A program made the position numbers and the translations under genes. 64,000 bases of DNA, from contig JAHQIY010000025.1 of assembly GCA_019054805.1 (NCBI GenBank), positions 744,001 through 808,000 on the forward strand, read 5' to 3'. The notes under the pieces were generated by a model. That model was not told where the DNA came from, did not search any database, and saw only the letters and a list, made by a program, of their open reading frames with translations. Within the stretch, counting starts at the first letter, position 1; each line of letters opens with the position of its first letter. Source of the stretch: Brachionus manjavacas. Lineage: Eukaryota > Rotifera > Eurotatoria > Ploima > Brachionidae. Shown piece by piece: positions 47,049 to 58,820 of the stretch.

Positions 47049-47505
47049 CAGTCAATAACCGATTATCCGAAATATTTTTATCCGGAATGCTCGATTATCC
47101 GGAATTAATTTTCGGACCAGCGCTTTTTGATTTTTTACTTTGAGCTTTTTCGCTTCCTACTTTTTAAGCTTTGATCTAATTAGAACAGCATTAGTTCCGT
47201 ATTACTTCCTGATATATGAACATAAACGATGTGAGTCATTCTGTTATTCGCATTAAAAATGACAAGACCTATGTATCAAGTCTCTATGCCTCCCAAGAAC
47301 GCTAGTAAAAAAGTTATAGATACTACAATTGCAAAACGCAAAAGGTTGTTCTCAACTTTGTTCAGCGGGAGGAGATCACCACTAAGAACAAGAATGGGTA
47401 CTGCCCAAAAAACTTGCGCTAGATAATATGGTTAGCTTGACTACGATTTACGACATTATCGCCAAAGGTTCAGCAGAATTTAGCAAATTCAGAAAAGATA
47501 ATTTT
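47049..47505 (+). mobile_element. Tigger/pogo-type DNA transposon, 5' end
   Basis: After a TA dinucleotide the sequence starts 'cagtcaataaccgattatcc' and has two more 'gattatccggaat'-like repeats by 47105. This is the form of pogo/Tigger terminal repeats. From about 47290, translated pieces in shifting frames give the start of a transposase: a 'KRKRL' block, then 'LALDNMVSLTTIYDIIAKG', a psq-type helix-turn-helix. The frame is broken and the rest of the transposase and the other end are missing. Confidence 0.7.
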
Positions 47506-47571
47506 TTTTCTTTTTTTTTAAAGGAGACTAAAGAAAAAGGCTTTTCTTTTTGATATCTTAATTAAAAAAAA

Positions 47572-48108
47572 TTAAGGCCACTTCCAGCCAAAGGCAAAAA
47601 AAAGAAAACAACATAAAAAGAAAAGATGAAAAAAATTTATTCTATATGTTTTTTTAACAAAAACACAAGTTGCCATTTGCTTGATATTGCATTCCAGCAA
47701 ATCGCTTTTACTACAGTTACAAAGTTTATCTGAGAAGACAATTGGTGTTGCTATAGCAAGAGTTACAACAAATAGATAAAAAATAAATATATATATATAA
47801 AAAATAATCACTCTAGCAAAAGAAAATTTCTATATGAAAAAATTAATTGATCTAGTTTTTTAGTAATGACTCGACAATCTTAACTTACCAGATAGTACCA
47901 CGGGATAATTTACAGCATATATTTGAAATAAAGTGCATACAAGCGGATTCCATAAATCGAAGTGTAGGTATACTTGTAGGTGTAATGTTATCTCCATCTC
48001 GTACGCCCATTTAAGAATAGTTTGGTGTTTGGACACCTTATCATAATCCAATCTAGGAAAAATTTGAAGTACGTTACAAATCTGGTTAATTAAATTCCAA
48101 TAGTTCAA
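47572..48108 (-). CDS. fragment of an unknown membrane protein gene, possibly split by a LINE
   Basis: Two minus-strand open segments (48108-47887 and 47809-47650 or beyond) can be joined with a GT-AG intron in phase. The product has a Trp/Leu-rich segment, then a strong hydrophobic span, then a cysteine-containing loop. No ATG is needed at the second segment because the frame is entered by splicing. I do not recognise the family. The upstream part ends only about 30 bp from the 3' end of the CR1-like LINE at 48141, so the gene may have been cut by that insertion. A further open stretch with a donor site at 52980-52930 could be another exon, but this is speculative. Confidence 0.3.
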
Positions 48109-48140
48109 TAAAGGATTAATTTACTAAAAAGCATTTAATT

Positions 48141-51100
48141 AGTAGTAGTAGTAGTAGTAGTTCTTGCTGCGACACCTAACATTTAGATTGTCTAAGCCCA
48201 TCACCGCCAATTGGCCGTGTAGAGCTGTAGCAGCCAATTTCGTTAAACTTAACTAAAGCCATTTTAAAATTAGCGGTTGACTTGGATTTCACCACGTTTT
48301 CTGGCAACCTATTTCAATGCCAAACTACTCTGTTTGAGAAAAATACATGTCTAGCATTTACTGCAGCCGCAAAATCGTTTCTAATTTTAGCTGGGAAACT
48401 TTCTCTCTGGTCTCTGATGCTATTTCCTCTTAACGCCCCGGCTGGTCCCTTGTTTTCTGATTTATTCACTAGATTCTTGACCAAGCTTACTTTTTCTATT
48501 CCATTCACTAGTTTGTACATTTCAATCAAGTTTACTCTTCTATCACTCAGCTTTGTCAGTCCTAATTTTGTCAGCCTCTTTTCATATGGCATGTTTCTTA
48601 CAGACAAAGGTATTTTTGTTGACCTCTCTTGCACCTTATCCAACGCATTCACGTCCATTTTCATACTTGGATTCCAAAACTGCACTGCGTAATCTAGGTG
48701 GGGTCTCACCATAGATATATACAATCTTACCCACAGTCTTACCTCTCTACTTGTAAACGTTCGCTTTAGCATTCCAAGTACCCTACTCGCTTTCGCACAA
48801 GCACTTTTCACTTGGCTGGTCCACTTTAAATCTGATGAAACCATCACTCCAAGAACTCTTTCACAATCTGTGGTCGCTAGTATAACATTCCTGTTGCTTT
48901 TTTGTGTATATTTATGCCTTTCATTTAGTCTGCCGAAATACATTACTTTATATTTGTTAGCACAAAGTCCCATACGCCAAACCTCTATCCATTGACATAC
49001 TGCATCCAGATCTTTCTGTAACATCGCTCTCTCATAAACATTATTAATTATACCGAGTATTTTTGAGTCATCTGCATACAATTCCATTCTATTTGAAACG
49101 CAGTCAGGTAGGTCATTTATGAACAAAACAAATAGCAGGGGTCCAAGTACAGATCCTTGCGGAACTCCACTCAGTACCTCTGACCATCTAGAAGCTCCAT
49201 CTCCAAGTACATCTCGCTGAGTTCTCATACTCAAAAAGTCTTCGAGCCAACTTACTATTTTCTCACCTAGTCCATAACCACGTAGTTTATGAAGAAGTCG
49301 TTGATGCGGTACCGTATCAAAAGCCTTTGAGAAGTCTAATAGTATTTCATCCACACTGTTACCTTTGGCCAATTCAGTCGTGATCATATCAAGCGTTTCA
49401 AGTAGATTCGTTACACAACCTTTCTTTGGAACAAATCCATGTTTACTTCCAATTATTAGATTATTCTCTTGAAGGTAATACATTATTCGGTCCTAGACAA
49501 TACCTTCCAGAACTTTACAAGCGACAGACGTCAGTGATACGGGTCGATAATTTGCTGGCTCTAATTTACTTCCTTTTTTGTAGGTCGGAGACAAGTTTGC
49601 TCTTTTCCACTCTTTTGGGATTTTTGCTGTCTCTAATGATTTTTCGAAAATTATATTCAATGGAACTGACATCGTTTTTGCGCAGTTTTTCAGTATCAGT
49701 GAATGTACTTGGTCTGTGCCCATCGATTTGTGCCATTTAATTTCTCTAGTCTCCATTCAATCAGATCCTCGTTTAGCTCCTGCATGACATTCTCAATATT
49801 GAAAGTAGAGGAAGTACCTAAAGGAAAAAAAGGCAAATTATTATTGGTTTCTTTATTAAAGACTGAATGAAACTGATCATTTATTAGCTCAGCTATCAGT
49901 TTTTTGTCACTCGTTTCTTCACCCTCTTTTGTTCTTAATATTCTTATTTCTTCCTTTACTCCCATTTTGCTTCTTACATAGGCATAAATTAGTTTCGGAT
50001 CACTTTTTGCTTTTTTAGACAGTCTGTTCTCATAATCCGATTTTAAATTTCTTAACTTTTGCTTTAACTCTCTACATGCTTTTCCATAATAATATTTACT
50101 TATTTCAAATGAACTTTTATTACATGCTTTCATCTTATACCAAGCTCGATTCTTTAGTTTTATCACTCTATTAACCTCGCTAATTCTCTCTTTTCTCAAG
50201 TACGTTTTTCTCATAAAGTCGCAGATACACATTCAGAAAACTTGCATAACATTCATTTACATGCCGTCCAACAAATTCTTTTTTCCAGTCCACTGACCCC
50301 ATACCATTGTTGATTTGGTGAAAATCAGCTTTTCTTACGTTTTTTCTCTTTTTTTTCGTAAATCTTGTGCTCACATCTTTCATTGCAAATATCCACTCTA
50401 TCAACACATGAGCCTTCTCGGGTTCACCTAGTGGTGGCAAAGCCCTAACTTCCAGAACTCTTTCAGTTTCACTCGTTAATAGTAGATCAAGTACACTTGA
50501 ATTTCAATTTTTTCATATATTGGAAAATCCACACACTGAATCATATACGATTCATCTAAGCCTTCCAAGAACCGCATCTCATTTTCTCCACTGGCATTTC
50601 CGCCATCACATGTCCAGCTGATTTCTGGGAAATTGAAATCTCCACAGACTACCACCGCATTATATATTTTATTCTCAATCATTTTCCTTGCCTCTTTTAA
50701 TGAATCATTCACACAAACAGTGACAAAACCATTACTTTTAGGTGGTCTGTACATGCATCCCAACAACAAACTTTCAGCACCACTTCTCACGCCACACCAT
50801 ATCTGTTCAACACTATCTGCAATAGAACTCTACAGGTCACTTACATCGAACACAGATCATCTCTCACATATATACAAACTCCACCGCCACGTCCCGTTCT
50901 GTCTCTTCGGTATAAAGTATATCCAGATATACACGGTATCGAGTACTCGGAATACCAAGTCTCAGATACACATACAATATGTGGCCTATCCAACTTATCC
51001 AACCGGACAACAAGCTCCGTAAGTTTGTTGTTGAGTGAAGTGACATTTGTATAAATACAAGTGAGAAAAGGTTCACGAACACTTATCCTTTTCTTATCTA

Positions 51101-52300
51101 AACTACAATTCAATAAAGGCGACCCAAGAATTTCATTGACCTGGCTAGAAAAAGATCCACCACTCCCCCTAACTATTCTATTAGCACTAATTACATAATT
51201 ATTTTTAACTTTAAAATTCTCAGTTTTTCTATTATTTTGTATAACAATTAAATTGCTACTTATCTGCTGTATTTGTTGACGTTTGTTTAATTCTTCGGAG
51301 CTCATTTCCTCGTTTGACCCATCGGTAATGCCTCCCTTCATTCTTACTCTCTTCCCCTTGTTGAGCACTTCCTTTCTTTCTGTCAGCTGCTTCTCTAACC
51401 TTCTCTCGCACTCTGTTCGGTCAGGACAAATATACACTTCGGCATGACCATCAGTTTTTCTCAACTTTTTGGCTTCAGCCAAGACACCATTTCTATCGAC
51501 GCACTTTTTGAGACGGATAAAAATCGGAGGAACACTTTTCGAATTCGTTTGTCTGAATCTCCGCGCATGCTCGATGTTATTTGTGTTCACACCTATAACC
51601 TTGAAAAGATTTCTGACTTGTTCAACAACATCTATGTTTGACTCTTGCTTTAAACCAAACACGATTAGACTTTCTTTTTTACTTTCTCTTGCCTGATTCT
51701 CTGCAAGGACAGAATTCGTCATATCTATCTGCTGGGACTGCAGAGGCTGAGATTTTCTTAATTTTTCTCTACCTTCACCACCGCCAGGTAGCTGAGCAAC
51801 AATAGATGACCAACGCAAGACCGAACTAGTGTTGGGACTTCGCTCTAACGAAGCCATTTCAACGTTGTTTTCGTCATTTCCTTCTAGTCTCGGTTTTTGA
51901 AAACCCATTTTGGATTCTAGTTTAGCAATTCGTTCATTAAACTTCGCTTCTATCTAAACGGCTCTTTCATTGATTTTTTCGTTATCTGTACTCTCCAGTT
52001 GCTGCACTCTTTTTGTCAGTTTCTCAATTATCTGACCTTGGTTTTCGATTTTTTGGGAGAGTTCTTCAATAACTTTATCTCTTGATTTGACAATCCATTC
52101 GAGATCCTCTAAAGCTATCACTCGATTCTTCCAAATTGTTAAATCGGCCATTTCGACGCAACGAGGTTCGGCGGGGCTCTGATCGGTACTAAGATTTGAT
52201 CGTGTTGGTCTTCTTGACGCCTCCGATAACACATGCAGTCTGCTGTCTGGTATTTTGGGGAGTCCATTGCTAGGTTGACCCAGTGTCAATAAAGTTTTCC
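48141..52300 (-). mobile_element. near full-length CR1-like LINE (ORF1 region, endonuclease, RT)
   Basis: On the minus strand 52289-51954 encodes a coiled-coil region. After one in-frame TAG (51954-51956) the same frame continues (to 50841) through an RNA-binding-like domain with a 'LIVFGLK' block and a basic stretch, into the start of an APE-type endonuclease ('CVSETW', 'YRRDR'). Frameshifts follow into the rest of the endonuclease (50790-50476, 'GDFNFP'), a linker, RT fingers (49756-49493, 'NYRPVSL') and, past another stop, the RT core and C-terminus (49483-48314). The last piece has 'FSKAFDTV', 'SGVPQGS' and an intact Y-A-D-D. The 3' end is a (CTA)n tail at 48161-48141. At least two stops and two frameshifts make it inactive, but it is much younger than the other ACT-tailed copies. 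Confidence 0.9.
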
Positions 52301-53269
52301 TCCATAATTTATGATAATTTATTTTTCAATTTTGCAATTCAAGATTAATTTTTTATTTTACTTAATTTCTACTTCCTAATTTACTTTATACTACTTCATT
52401 CTGAAGTAGCTTTAGCACACTGCCGAAAACAAATAAAAACTAATTAAGGCATTTTTTTCATTTTTGTAGAAAGAATTCAGTCGTTTTTCGAATTTAAAAA
52501 AAGCAAATATTTGTTATGTTAATTTTCAAAACATTAATATTGTTTAGGAATAAAATAAAAATAAATCCGAGTAAATTATTAATTATTAGAATTTAAAATT
52601 AAAAAACGATTTTATTAATTTCCTCCAAAAAGAAGAATCACCTATGAATCTTCAACACATGGAATTCCGAATCCTTTAATTGTTAACTCCACAACAGTTA
52701 AAATACATTCATGAATTAGACACATAAATCGAAGTTGAACAGACAAGTAAACAACAATCAAATACAGCATACAATAGGGATTCAAATTTTAATGAATCAA
52801 ATTCATCGATCCGTAATTCAAACAAAATTGTCATGTGTAATGAAGTTAACAAATTTTAATAGTTCAATTTAGTATTGGATTGGACATATGCAAATCTGAA
52901 AAAATAGAGAGACAGTTTTTTTGCCTAGTAATTTTACCGGATAATTTTGCGATCCAAAAATTAGACCGCTAATAGCATTAAGAATCACAAATACACAATA
53001 ATCTTTCAAATTTATATTTTTTCTTAATTTTACCAATAGAAAATTATCAATAAATAAAAATTTAAAAAAATTAATTTATTATTTTTAGTAAAATATTTTC
53101 CAAAATTTTAAACCAAAACTGGAAAATTTAAAATTTATTTTTGATAAACATTAATTTAAGCATCACAAGAACATAAAAAATTGTTTTTTTTAGTGTGACT
53201 GAGTTTACATCAAACAATGAACATAAATGAATATGAATATATTTACCTTGATTTTTAAAATTATAAGTT
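52301..53269. other. flank of the CR1-like LINE, no supported gene
   Basis: It contains a stem-loop tail copy (52401-52440). A minus-strand open stretch with hydrophobic residues and a GT donor at about 52985-52930 may be an exon of the membrane protein gene at 47572-48108. Confidence 0.4.
52401..52440 (+). repeat. short stem-loop tail repeat, copy 4
   Basis: 'ctgaagtagctttagcacac' followed by 'tgccgaaaacaaataaaa'. It shares the order of blocks with the copies at 13060, 16620 and 46764. Confidence 0.5.
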
Positions 53270-54090
53270 CGTAATGAAACCACGCAACAACTATGGAGGA
53301 GTAGCTTTTTCAATTAAAGAAGGAATTGAATTTATACACGATTTTTCTTAGTTATGAGGAAATCAATTCCGATTTCCTTTGTATAAAACTGAATTTAGAA
53401 AAGAAAAATGACTTATTTGTATTTAGTATATATTTTTTTTTCTTTCCTTATTCACTTCTTGTGGAGCATAGGGTCATTACTTTTGATTTCCACTCAAGTC
53501 GATCTTTTGCCTTTACCCTTACTTCTCCCTATGTCATCCCCATATCGATGAGCTCTTTCGTGATTGTTGATCTCCATATTACTGCTGGTCGTTCTACCTA
53601 TTCGTGTTTCTTTCATTCTAAGTACATGCCCGAGTCACCGCAGCCTTTTATTCTTAATGCATTGACTTAATGGCTCTGAATTTGTTCTTCTGTTTAGATC
53701 AGCTTTTGACAATGTCTCAGGCCAGTGAGTCTTTATATTCCGACCAATGTATTTCTGAACTTTGAGCTTTTTAAAGCAGCAAATAATAAAAGTAGGAACT
53801 ACATTTTAAGTGGTGACCTAAACGCTAGAACAAAGCAAATAGGCTGCGTAGAAGAAAATGTAACCGGTATAATGCTGAAAAGAATAATCAATGAGTAAGA
53901 TTTTTAAGTAATTAATGATAAGCGTCCTATTTTTAAAATTTTTAATAAGAATTACTTTGAAATTCTTTTAATTTTTTTGGTTTCTTACTCAATAATTGAC
54001 AAAATTACCGACTTAAATGTATTAAATAGTGAAGATTTGACAAGTGACCATTTCCAAATCGTAGCATATATTTCTATGGGCTTTGAATAA
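53270..54090 (+). mobile_element. LINE endonuclease fragment, split by a nested RTE piece
   Basis: The plus-strand left part (53275-53430) gives 'NNYGGVAF', 'IKEGIEF' and then 'EEINSDFLCIKL', the middle of an APE-type endonuclease. The right part (53757-54085) continues with 'GDLNAR', 'NVTG' and 'VLNSEDLTSDHFQI', the second half of the same domain ending in the conserved Ser-Asp-His. The two halves are separated by unrelated minus-strand RTE sequence. Frameshifts are present. Confidence 0.75.
53435..53757 (-). mobile_element. RTE-type LINE 3' end, inserted
   Basis: On the minus strand a stretch reads Gly/Arg-Arg-Pro-x-x-x-Trp-Arg, then 'ELIDMGMT', then a 'AKDR..W' block and a 'LCST' ending. 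This is the C-terminal end of RTE-clade reverse transcriptase ORFs. Only this short end is present, as expected for a heavily 5'-truncated insertion. Confidence 0.65.
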
Positions 54091-54094
54091 GAAA

Positions 54095-57060
54095 ATATTT
54101 ATTTTTTATTTATTTATTTAAAATGTAGTTCGGAAAAGCCTTGGCCGGTTGGAATGGAAGCTTAGTCCTTCCTTTCAGCCACAAGAAAAACATTTTTGAA
54201 ACTAAATAATTTTAACCAAAATGTTTAGTTAGATTAAAGTTAAATTTTAAAATTTTTTAGTGAATTTGTTAAAAAATAGAAAAAAGTCTTGAATAAATAA
54301 ATATAAAGTTTTTGAGAATCTCATTATGGAAAAAAAAAAAAAAAAAAAAATTTTTGGAAACAAAGTTGGCTAGTTAAAATTAGAATAGAATTTGGTTTAT
54401 TGATTTGAAACTGGGGCTATTTTAGAAATTAGTCAATTGGTGAGGTGAATTTTTTCTGGTCTATTTTATTGTAGTTCGAGATGTCCGTTTGTATTTGTTT
54501 ATGGGTAAGCCGGCTATATACAAATTTTTTAAATAGTTTTGTGTATCTTTTCTCTAACATTTGAATTTTAAGTGAGCTGTGGATATCCATTATTTTAGTT
54601 TTAATCGGAAAGAATTTAATTGTTCGAAGAATACGGTTTTGGAGTTTTTGACAGTCTGGTAGCACTCTTTGTATCGAATTTTTAATTGCAATTAACATAA
54701 AGTCCAGCTGTGATCGAATAAAACATTTGTAGACTAGTAGCGAGAGTGAGGTTTTATTTACTAATTTTAAACTGTTTATCTTTCTAATCAAATTTGTTTT
54801 ATCAATGATTTTTTGGGATATCGATTGGAAATGACGTCTAAAACTTAATTTTGGATCTAGTTTGTGTCCAAGGAAACGAGGTGATGGGTCAATTGGAATG
54901 ATACAATTGTTTATATAATAGGTAAGTTGGTAGGTTTTTTCGTAGTTTTTCCTATAACCTGCTGTGGTGAACACTGTGTAGAGTGTTTTTGAGGAGTTTA
55001 GTTTTAAACCCCAGATAAGGCAGTACTTTTCTATTGATTGAATTGCAGTTTGTAGAGTTTTTTGTATAATTTTAAGATTTTTATTTGAGAACCATATTGT
55101 AAGGTCGTCAGCAAAAAGGGTTTTATGGTCAACAATATCACAAAAAAAAAGCGAGAATAGAGTAGGGAAGCTTCCTTGTGGGACACCTGCTCTAATTATC
55201 TTTTGACTTGATTTTGACTGACCATATGAAACGAAGAATTTGCGATTGTTAAGAAAGCTAATCATTCAAATATAAATTGTTGGCAAGACATTAAATTTCT
55301 TCAGCTTAGTAAGGATGGCGAGGTGGTTTACTTTGTCGAAAGCTTTCTCTAGATCAAAAAACACTGCTCCTGTTTTTTCTTGTTTATTAAAGCCGTTTAA
55401 TATTGAGCGATATAGTCTGAAGAAATGGTCATGTGTACTCATTTTTTTCCTGAAGCCTGATTGACACGGTGGTAGAAAATTGTTTAATTCAAGCCAAGAT
55501 GTAAGCTTTTGATTAATGATTTTTTCAAACCATTTTGCCATACATGATATGAGAAAGATCGGTCTTTATGAACCAACGTTGTCAGGAGGTTTTCCTTTTT
55601 AATGAATCATAATGACTTTAGAGATCTTCCAGCTGTTGGATACATATCCATACTTAAGCGAAGCATTAAACAAATTTAAAATACGTTTCAAAAATTCGTC
55701 AGGACAATTTTTTAAAATTTTGTTAGCTATTTGATCACTTCCTGGTGAGGATTTTGTGTTGAGGGTTTTCAGCGTACTAAAAAATTCTTCCTCAGAAATT
55801 GAGTCTGTTTTAGTTATAGGTATCGGAGTCGTAAGATTCTCTTGAAAGATAACTTGGTGATTTATAGGTTTGAATACTTCAAATAAGCTGTCATTGAACA
55901 TGTTAGCTATTTCGTTTTCTTTTTATGTAGATGAGTCGTCACTTTTTTTGAGTTTGATTGTGTCGGTTTTTTCATTTGTATCTTTAGGATTATCTAGTTT
56001 TTTCAGTAGTTTCCAACATTTAGATTCCGACTAATTGAAATTTCCAAGATCGTTGAATTCAGTTTTTAGTTTAGATGATTTAAAAGATTTTATTTCTTTT
56101 TTTATTTTGTAATACAGCATGTTATTGACTCTAGTGGTATAATCATTCTTAATTTTGTTTTATGTTCTCTTAACTGTTCTTTTTAGCTTGATCAAGTCTT
56201 CCAGGTGACTAGGAATAACTATTAGATTAATGGCTTTGCAAAAGAATAATTTTTGAGACGAAGTTTTTTCGATTGTATCACTTATGTCATAAATTATTTT
56301 CTTAGTTTCGATTTCAATGTCTTCAACTGAATTTAAGTCAACTTCTGGTATTTTTTAACTATTTCTGATTTAAAAAAAATTAATTGGGATGTTTTTTAAT
56401 CAGAAATATCCCAAAATAGTGAAAGGTCTAAGATACTTTTGCTTCTTATATAGGTGGGTTTGTTGCAATTGAGTATGTGACAATTTTTTTTGGTTAAAAA
56501 TTCTTCAACAAGATTTCCACTAAGATTTTCTTTGTCACAGTACCAAACTTTGTTTTTAGCATTAAAATCTCTTGTAATTATGAAGTTTTTTTAGTGCTCT
56601 GAGATGCAGAATAATAAATCTTCATTAATGATTTTATTAGAAGGACTTGAGTAGATTGCAAAAATAGCTAGTTTAAAGTTATGGTCAATTGTTAATTCAC
56701 AGCCGATTGCATTATCTAGTTTTGAAATATTTGTTAGAGAAATTTCTTCTGAGATTAGATTATCTTTGATGCAAATTTCAGATCCACCGCCTCTTCTATC
56801 TAATCTATCTCTTCTATAAATCTTGAAGCCTGGTAATTGGAATATTTTATTTGGTTTTAGGTAAGTTTCGTTTAAACTTATAATATCTATTTTATTTATT
56901 TTAGCGAGTCTTGTTAGTTCTAAGATTTTTGATTCGGATTCAACAGATCGAATATTGAGATGAAGAATTTGAAGTGTTTTATTCATGGTGAGATTGGGAG
57001 GATTCAGAACTGACTTCCATGATGTTTTGATTCGCTTCGATTGGAGTGATTCAAGTAAGT
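54095..57060 (-). mobile_element. long LINE with APE endonuclease and FADD-type RT, inactive
   Basis: On the minus strand: endonuclease start (56986-56591, 'HLNIRS', 'LNETYL', 'YRRDRLDRRGGG'), further endonuclease with Arg-Asp-Phe-Asn-Ala (about 56570-56400), a decayed linker, RT fingers (55901-55599, 'SSPGSDQIANKIL'), palm (55541-55266, 'SGFRKK', 'FFDLEKAFDKV'), then 'AGVPQGS' and the second catalytic motif as Phe-Ala-Asp-Asp, and thumb to the stop at 54429. The Phe-Ala-Asp-Asp form is usual in Jockey/R1/I-type elements. Several stops and frameshifts disable it. The 3' untranslated end runs to an (AAAT)n tail at about 54100-54118. It is a different family from the CR1-like LINE at 48141-52300. 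Confidence 0.88.
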
Positions 57061-57517
57061 TTAAATGTAGTTGCCAAACATTGGTCCAAAAAATTGGTTA
57101 ACAATCTTTATAATTAGAAAATATATCGACTGCTAAAAAGCTTATTTTCTTTCTTTTAATTCTAAAATGGATGTGGTTTAAATAAATTAGATGACTTACT
57201 AAAAGTCGATTTTTCAAGATAATTTTTTTATTTATAATTAAATTTTATTTTTCTTTTTACTTAATCGAAAAACATATGCATTAATATATTATACAATTAT
57301 GTATTCTTTCAATAAATTTTTTTTTTTGTTAACTTGCCTATGAGTCTCAATTTTAATTAAATAAATAAATAAATAAATAATAGTCGACATATTTTGAACC
57401 TGAATACTCGATTGTCTAGGCATAATAAAAATAATTTAAATTTTATTAATATTATTAAAAAATAGATTTCGAAAAAATTTTTAATAATTTACAAAAAAAT
57501 CAAATTTTTTCCAGCAC
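57061..57517. other. spacer between LINE and receptor gene 2
   Basis: AT-rich. It has an (AAAT)n run at 57357-57382 and probable 3' processing words for the receptor gene; nothing else seen. Confidence 0.5.
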
Positions 57518-58615
57518 TTACTTAAATATTTTGATTTTCAATTTTTTTGCAAAATTCGAAAACTTTCGAAAAAATTTCATGCAGATTTGAATAGAAATTT
57601 TCTTGAAACGCCTGTTGCTGTGATAATACAATAAAATATTTAAAATATATGTCAAATAAATGGAAAGAACTGCTAGTTTATTCAATAATTCATATTTTTT
57701 TTCATTATCGAAATTTCTCAAAATAAAAAATATTAAAATTGGTAAACGCCCAATCATGCAGGATATACAAGTTAAAAGCACCATTATTGTCTGCTTATTT
57801 TCACATTTATTTATTCGATTAACCAAACTATTTGTTTTATGCTTATCTCTTTTAAGTTCTTTATGTGATAGATTTTTCACTTTAATCTCTAATTTGTCTT
57901 TTTGAATAGTCATTTTGTTATTTGAATTTGTTGACTTTAAGAAAGTTTTCTTTCTAGATAAATCACTTTTGAATCGAATAAAAATCAAACAATTTAAAAG
58001 AATCAAAATCGCCAGATTGATACCATCCCGGAAAATGAAACCGGTCAATTCCAGAACAGATTTTGTTGTTGTGTTAGAAAACTGAGTTTTTTCTATTAAA
58101 TAAATTGTGTCCTTTTCTTTTGATTTTTTGCTGACTATTTTGTACTCGAAAACTTGATAAACAAAAACAGAAGCACTAATAAAATAAATTATCAAATTGA
58201 TAGTTTTATAATAATTAAAAATAAAAAATATTTTCATTTGATTAAATCTATTGCGCAACAGCATGTAACAGCAAAAAGTTGATATGATTCTATTGATTAT
58301 TGCTGATAGTTCGAATAAACTAGCGCCGTAGACTACCAAAGTTAAAAAATACAACTGTGCAAAGTATGTTTTTGACACTTTACATGTGCGACAGTAGTAG
58401 ATAGGCTTCAAAGATGTTATAAGTAAATCGAAAAGTACACTCAAAGATTCCATTTTGAGATATTTGTACAGCAACTCTTTAAACTCAGGATTCGAAAAGA
58501 TCACGAAACTGAAGGAATGAAGAAGAAAACCACAAATGCCCACAATTGGACATATAAAGGTGAATAGCAGATCATTTTTTTCATTACTAATTACCGCAAT
58601 TGTGAAATTTACCAT
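57518..58615 (-). CDS. seven-helix receptor, rhodopsin-like and divergent, copy 2
   Basis: Single-exon frame of 365 residues with the same seven-helix plan as copy 1: an Asn3 glycosylation site, Asn-Arg-Ile at the end of helix 3, and an Asn-x-x-Leu-Tyr-Tyr motif in helix 7 before a basic helix 8. DNA identity with copy 1 is almost complete from 58586 to 57970; I saw only three or four differences, including Leu/Pro in the first inner loop and Phe/Leu and Asn/Ser near the end of helix 5. The third inner loop, helix 6 and helix 7 then fall to roughly two thirds identical residues, and the first dozen residues also differ. Both copies are intact, so both are probably functional. Ligand unknown. 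Confidence 0.8.
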   Translation of the reverse strand: MVNFTIAVISNEKNDLLFTFICPIVGICGFLLHSFSFVIFSNPEFKELLYKYLKMESLSVLFDLLITSLKPIYYCRTCKVSKTYFAQLYFLTLVVYGASLFELSAIINRIISTFCCYMLLRNRFNQMKIFFIFNYYKTINLIIYFISASVFVYQVFEYKIVSKKSKEKDTIYLIEKTQFSNTTTKSVLELTGFIFRDGINLAILILLNCLIFIRFKSDLSRKKTFLKSTNSNNKMTIQKDKLEIKVKNLSHKELKRDKHKTNSLVNRINKCENKQTIMVLLTCISCMIGRLPILIFFILRNFDNEKKYELLNKLAVLSIYLTYILNILLYYHSNRRFKKISIQICMKFFRKFSNFAKKLKIKIFK

Positions 58616-58820
58616 TTCTAAATTTTTAATTAAAAATTAATTAGTTTTTGAACTAAGATTTTTTTATGTTTTAATATTTAAATAAAGTTTCTTTAAAAAA
58701 GTTACTAGACTCTAGCCTGAATTTAGAAAAGAATTAGTTTAAATATTTATAAAGTCATAATTTAAATACAAAACAGATAGCATGAAAATTGGAAAAGACA
58801 TGTTCCAATCAATTTTTTGT

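Noticed and set aside
48282..48692. A 136-codon plus-strand frame
   Set aside because: It is antisense to the RT C-terminus of the CR1-like LINE.
50633..51022. A 129-codon plus-strand frame
   Set aside because: It is antisense to the endonuclease part of the LINE.
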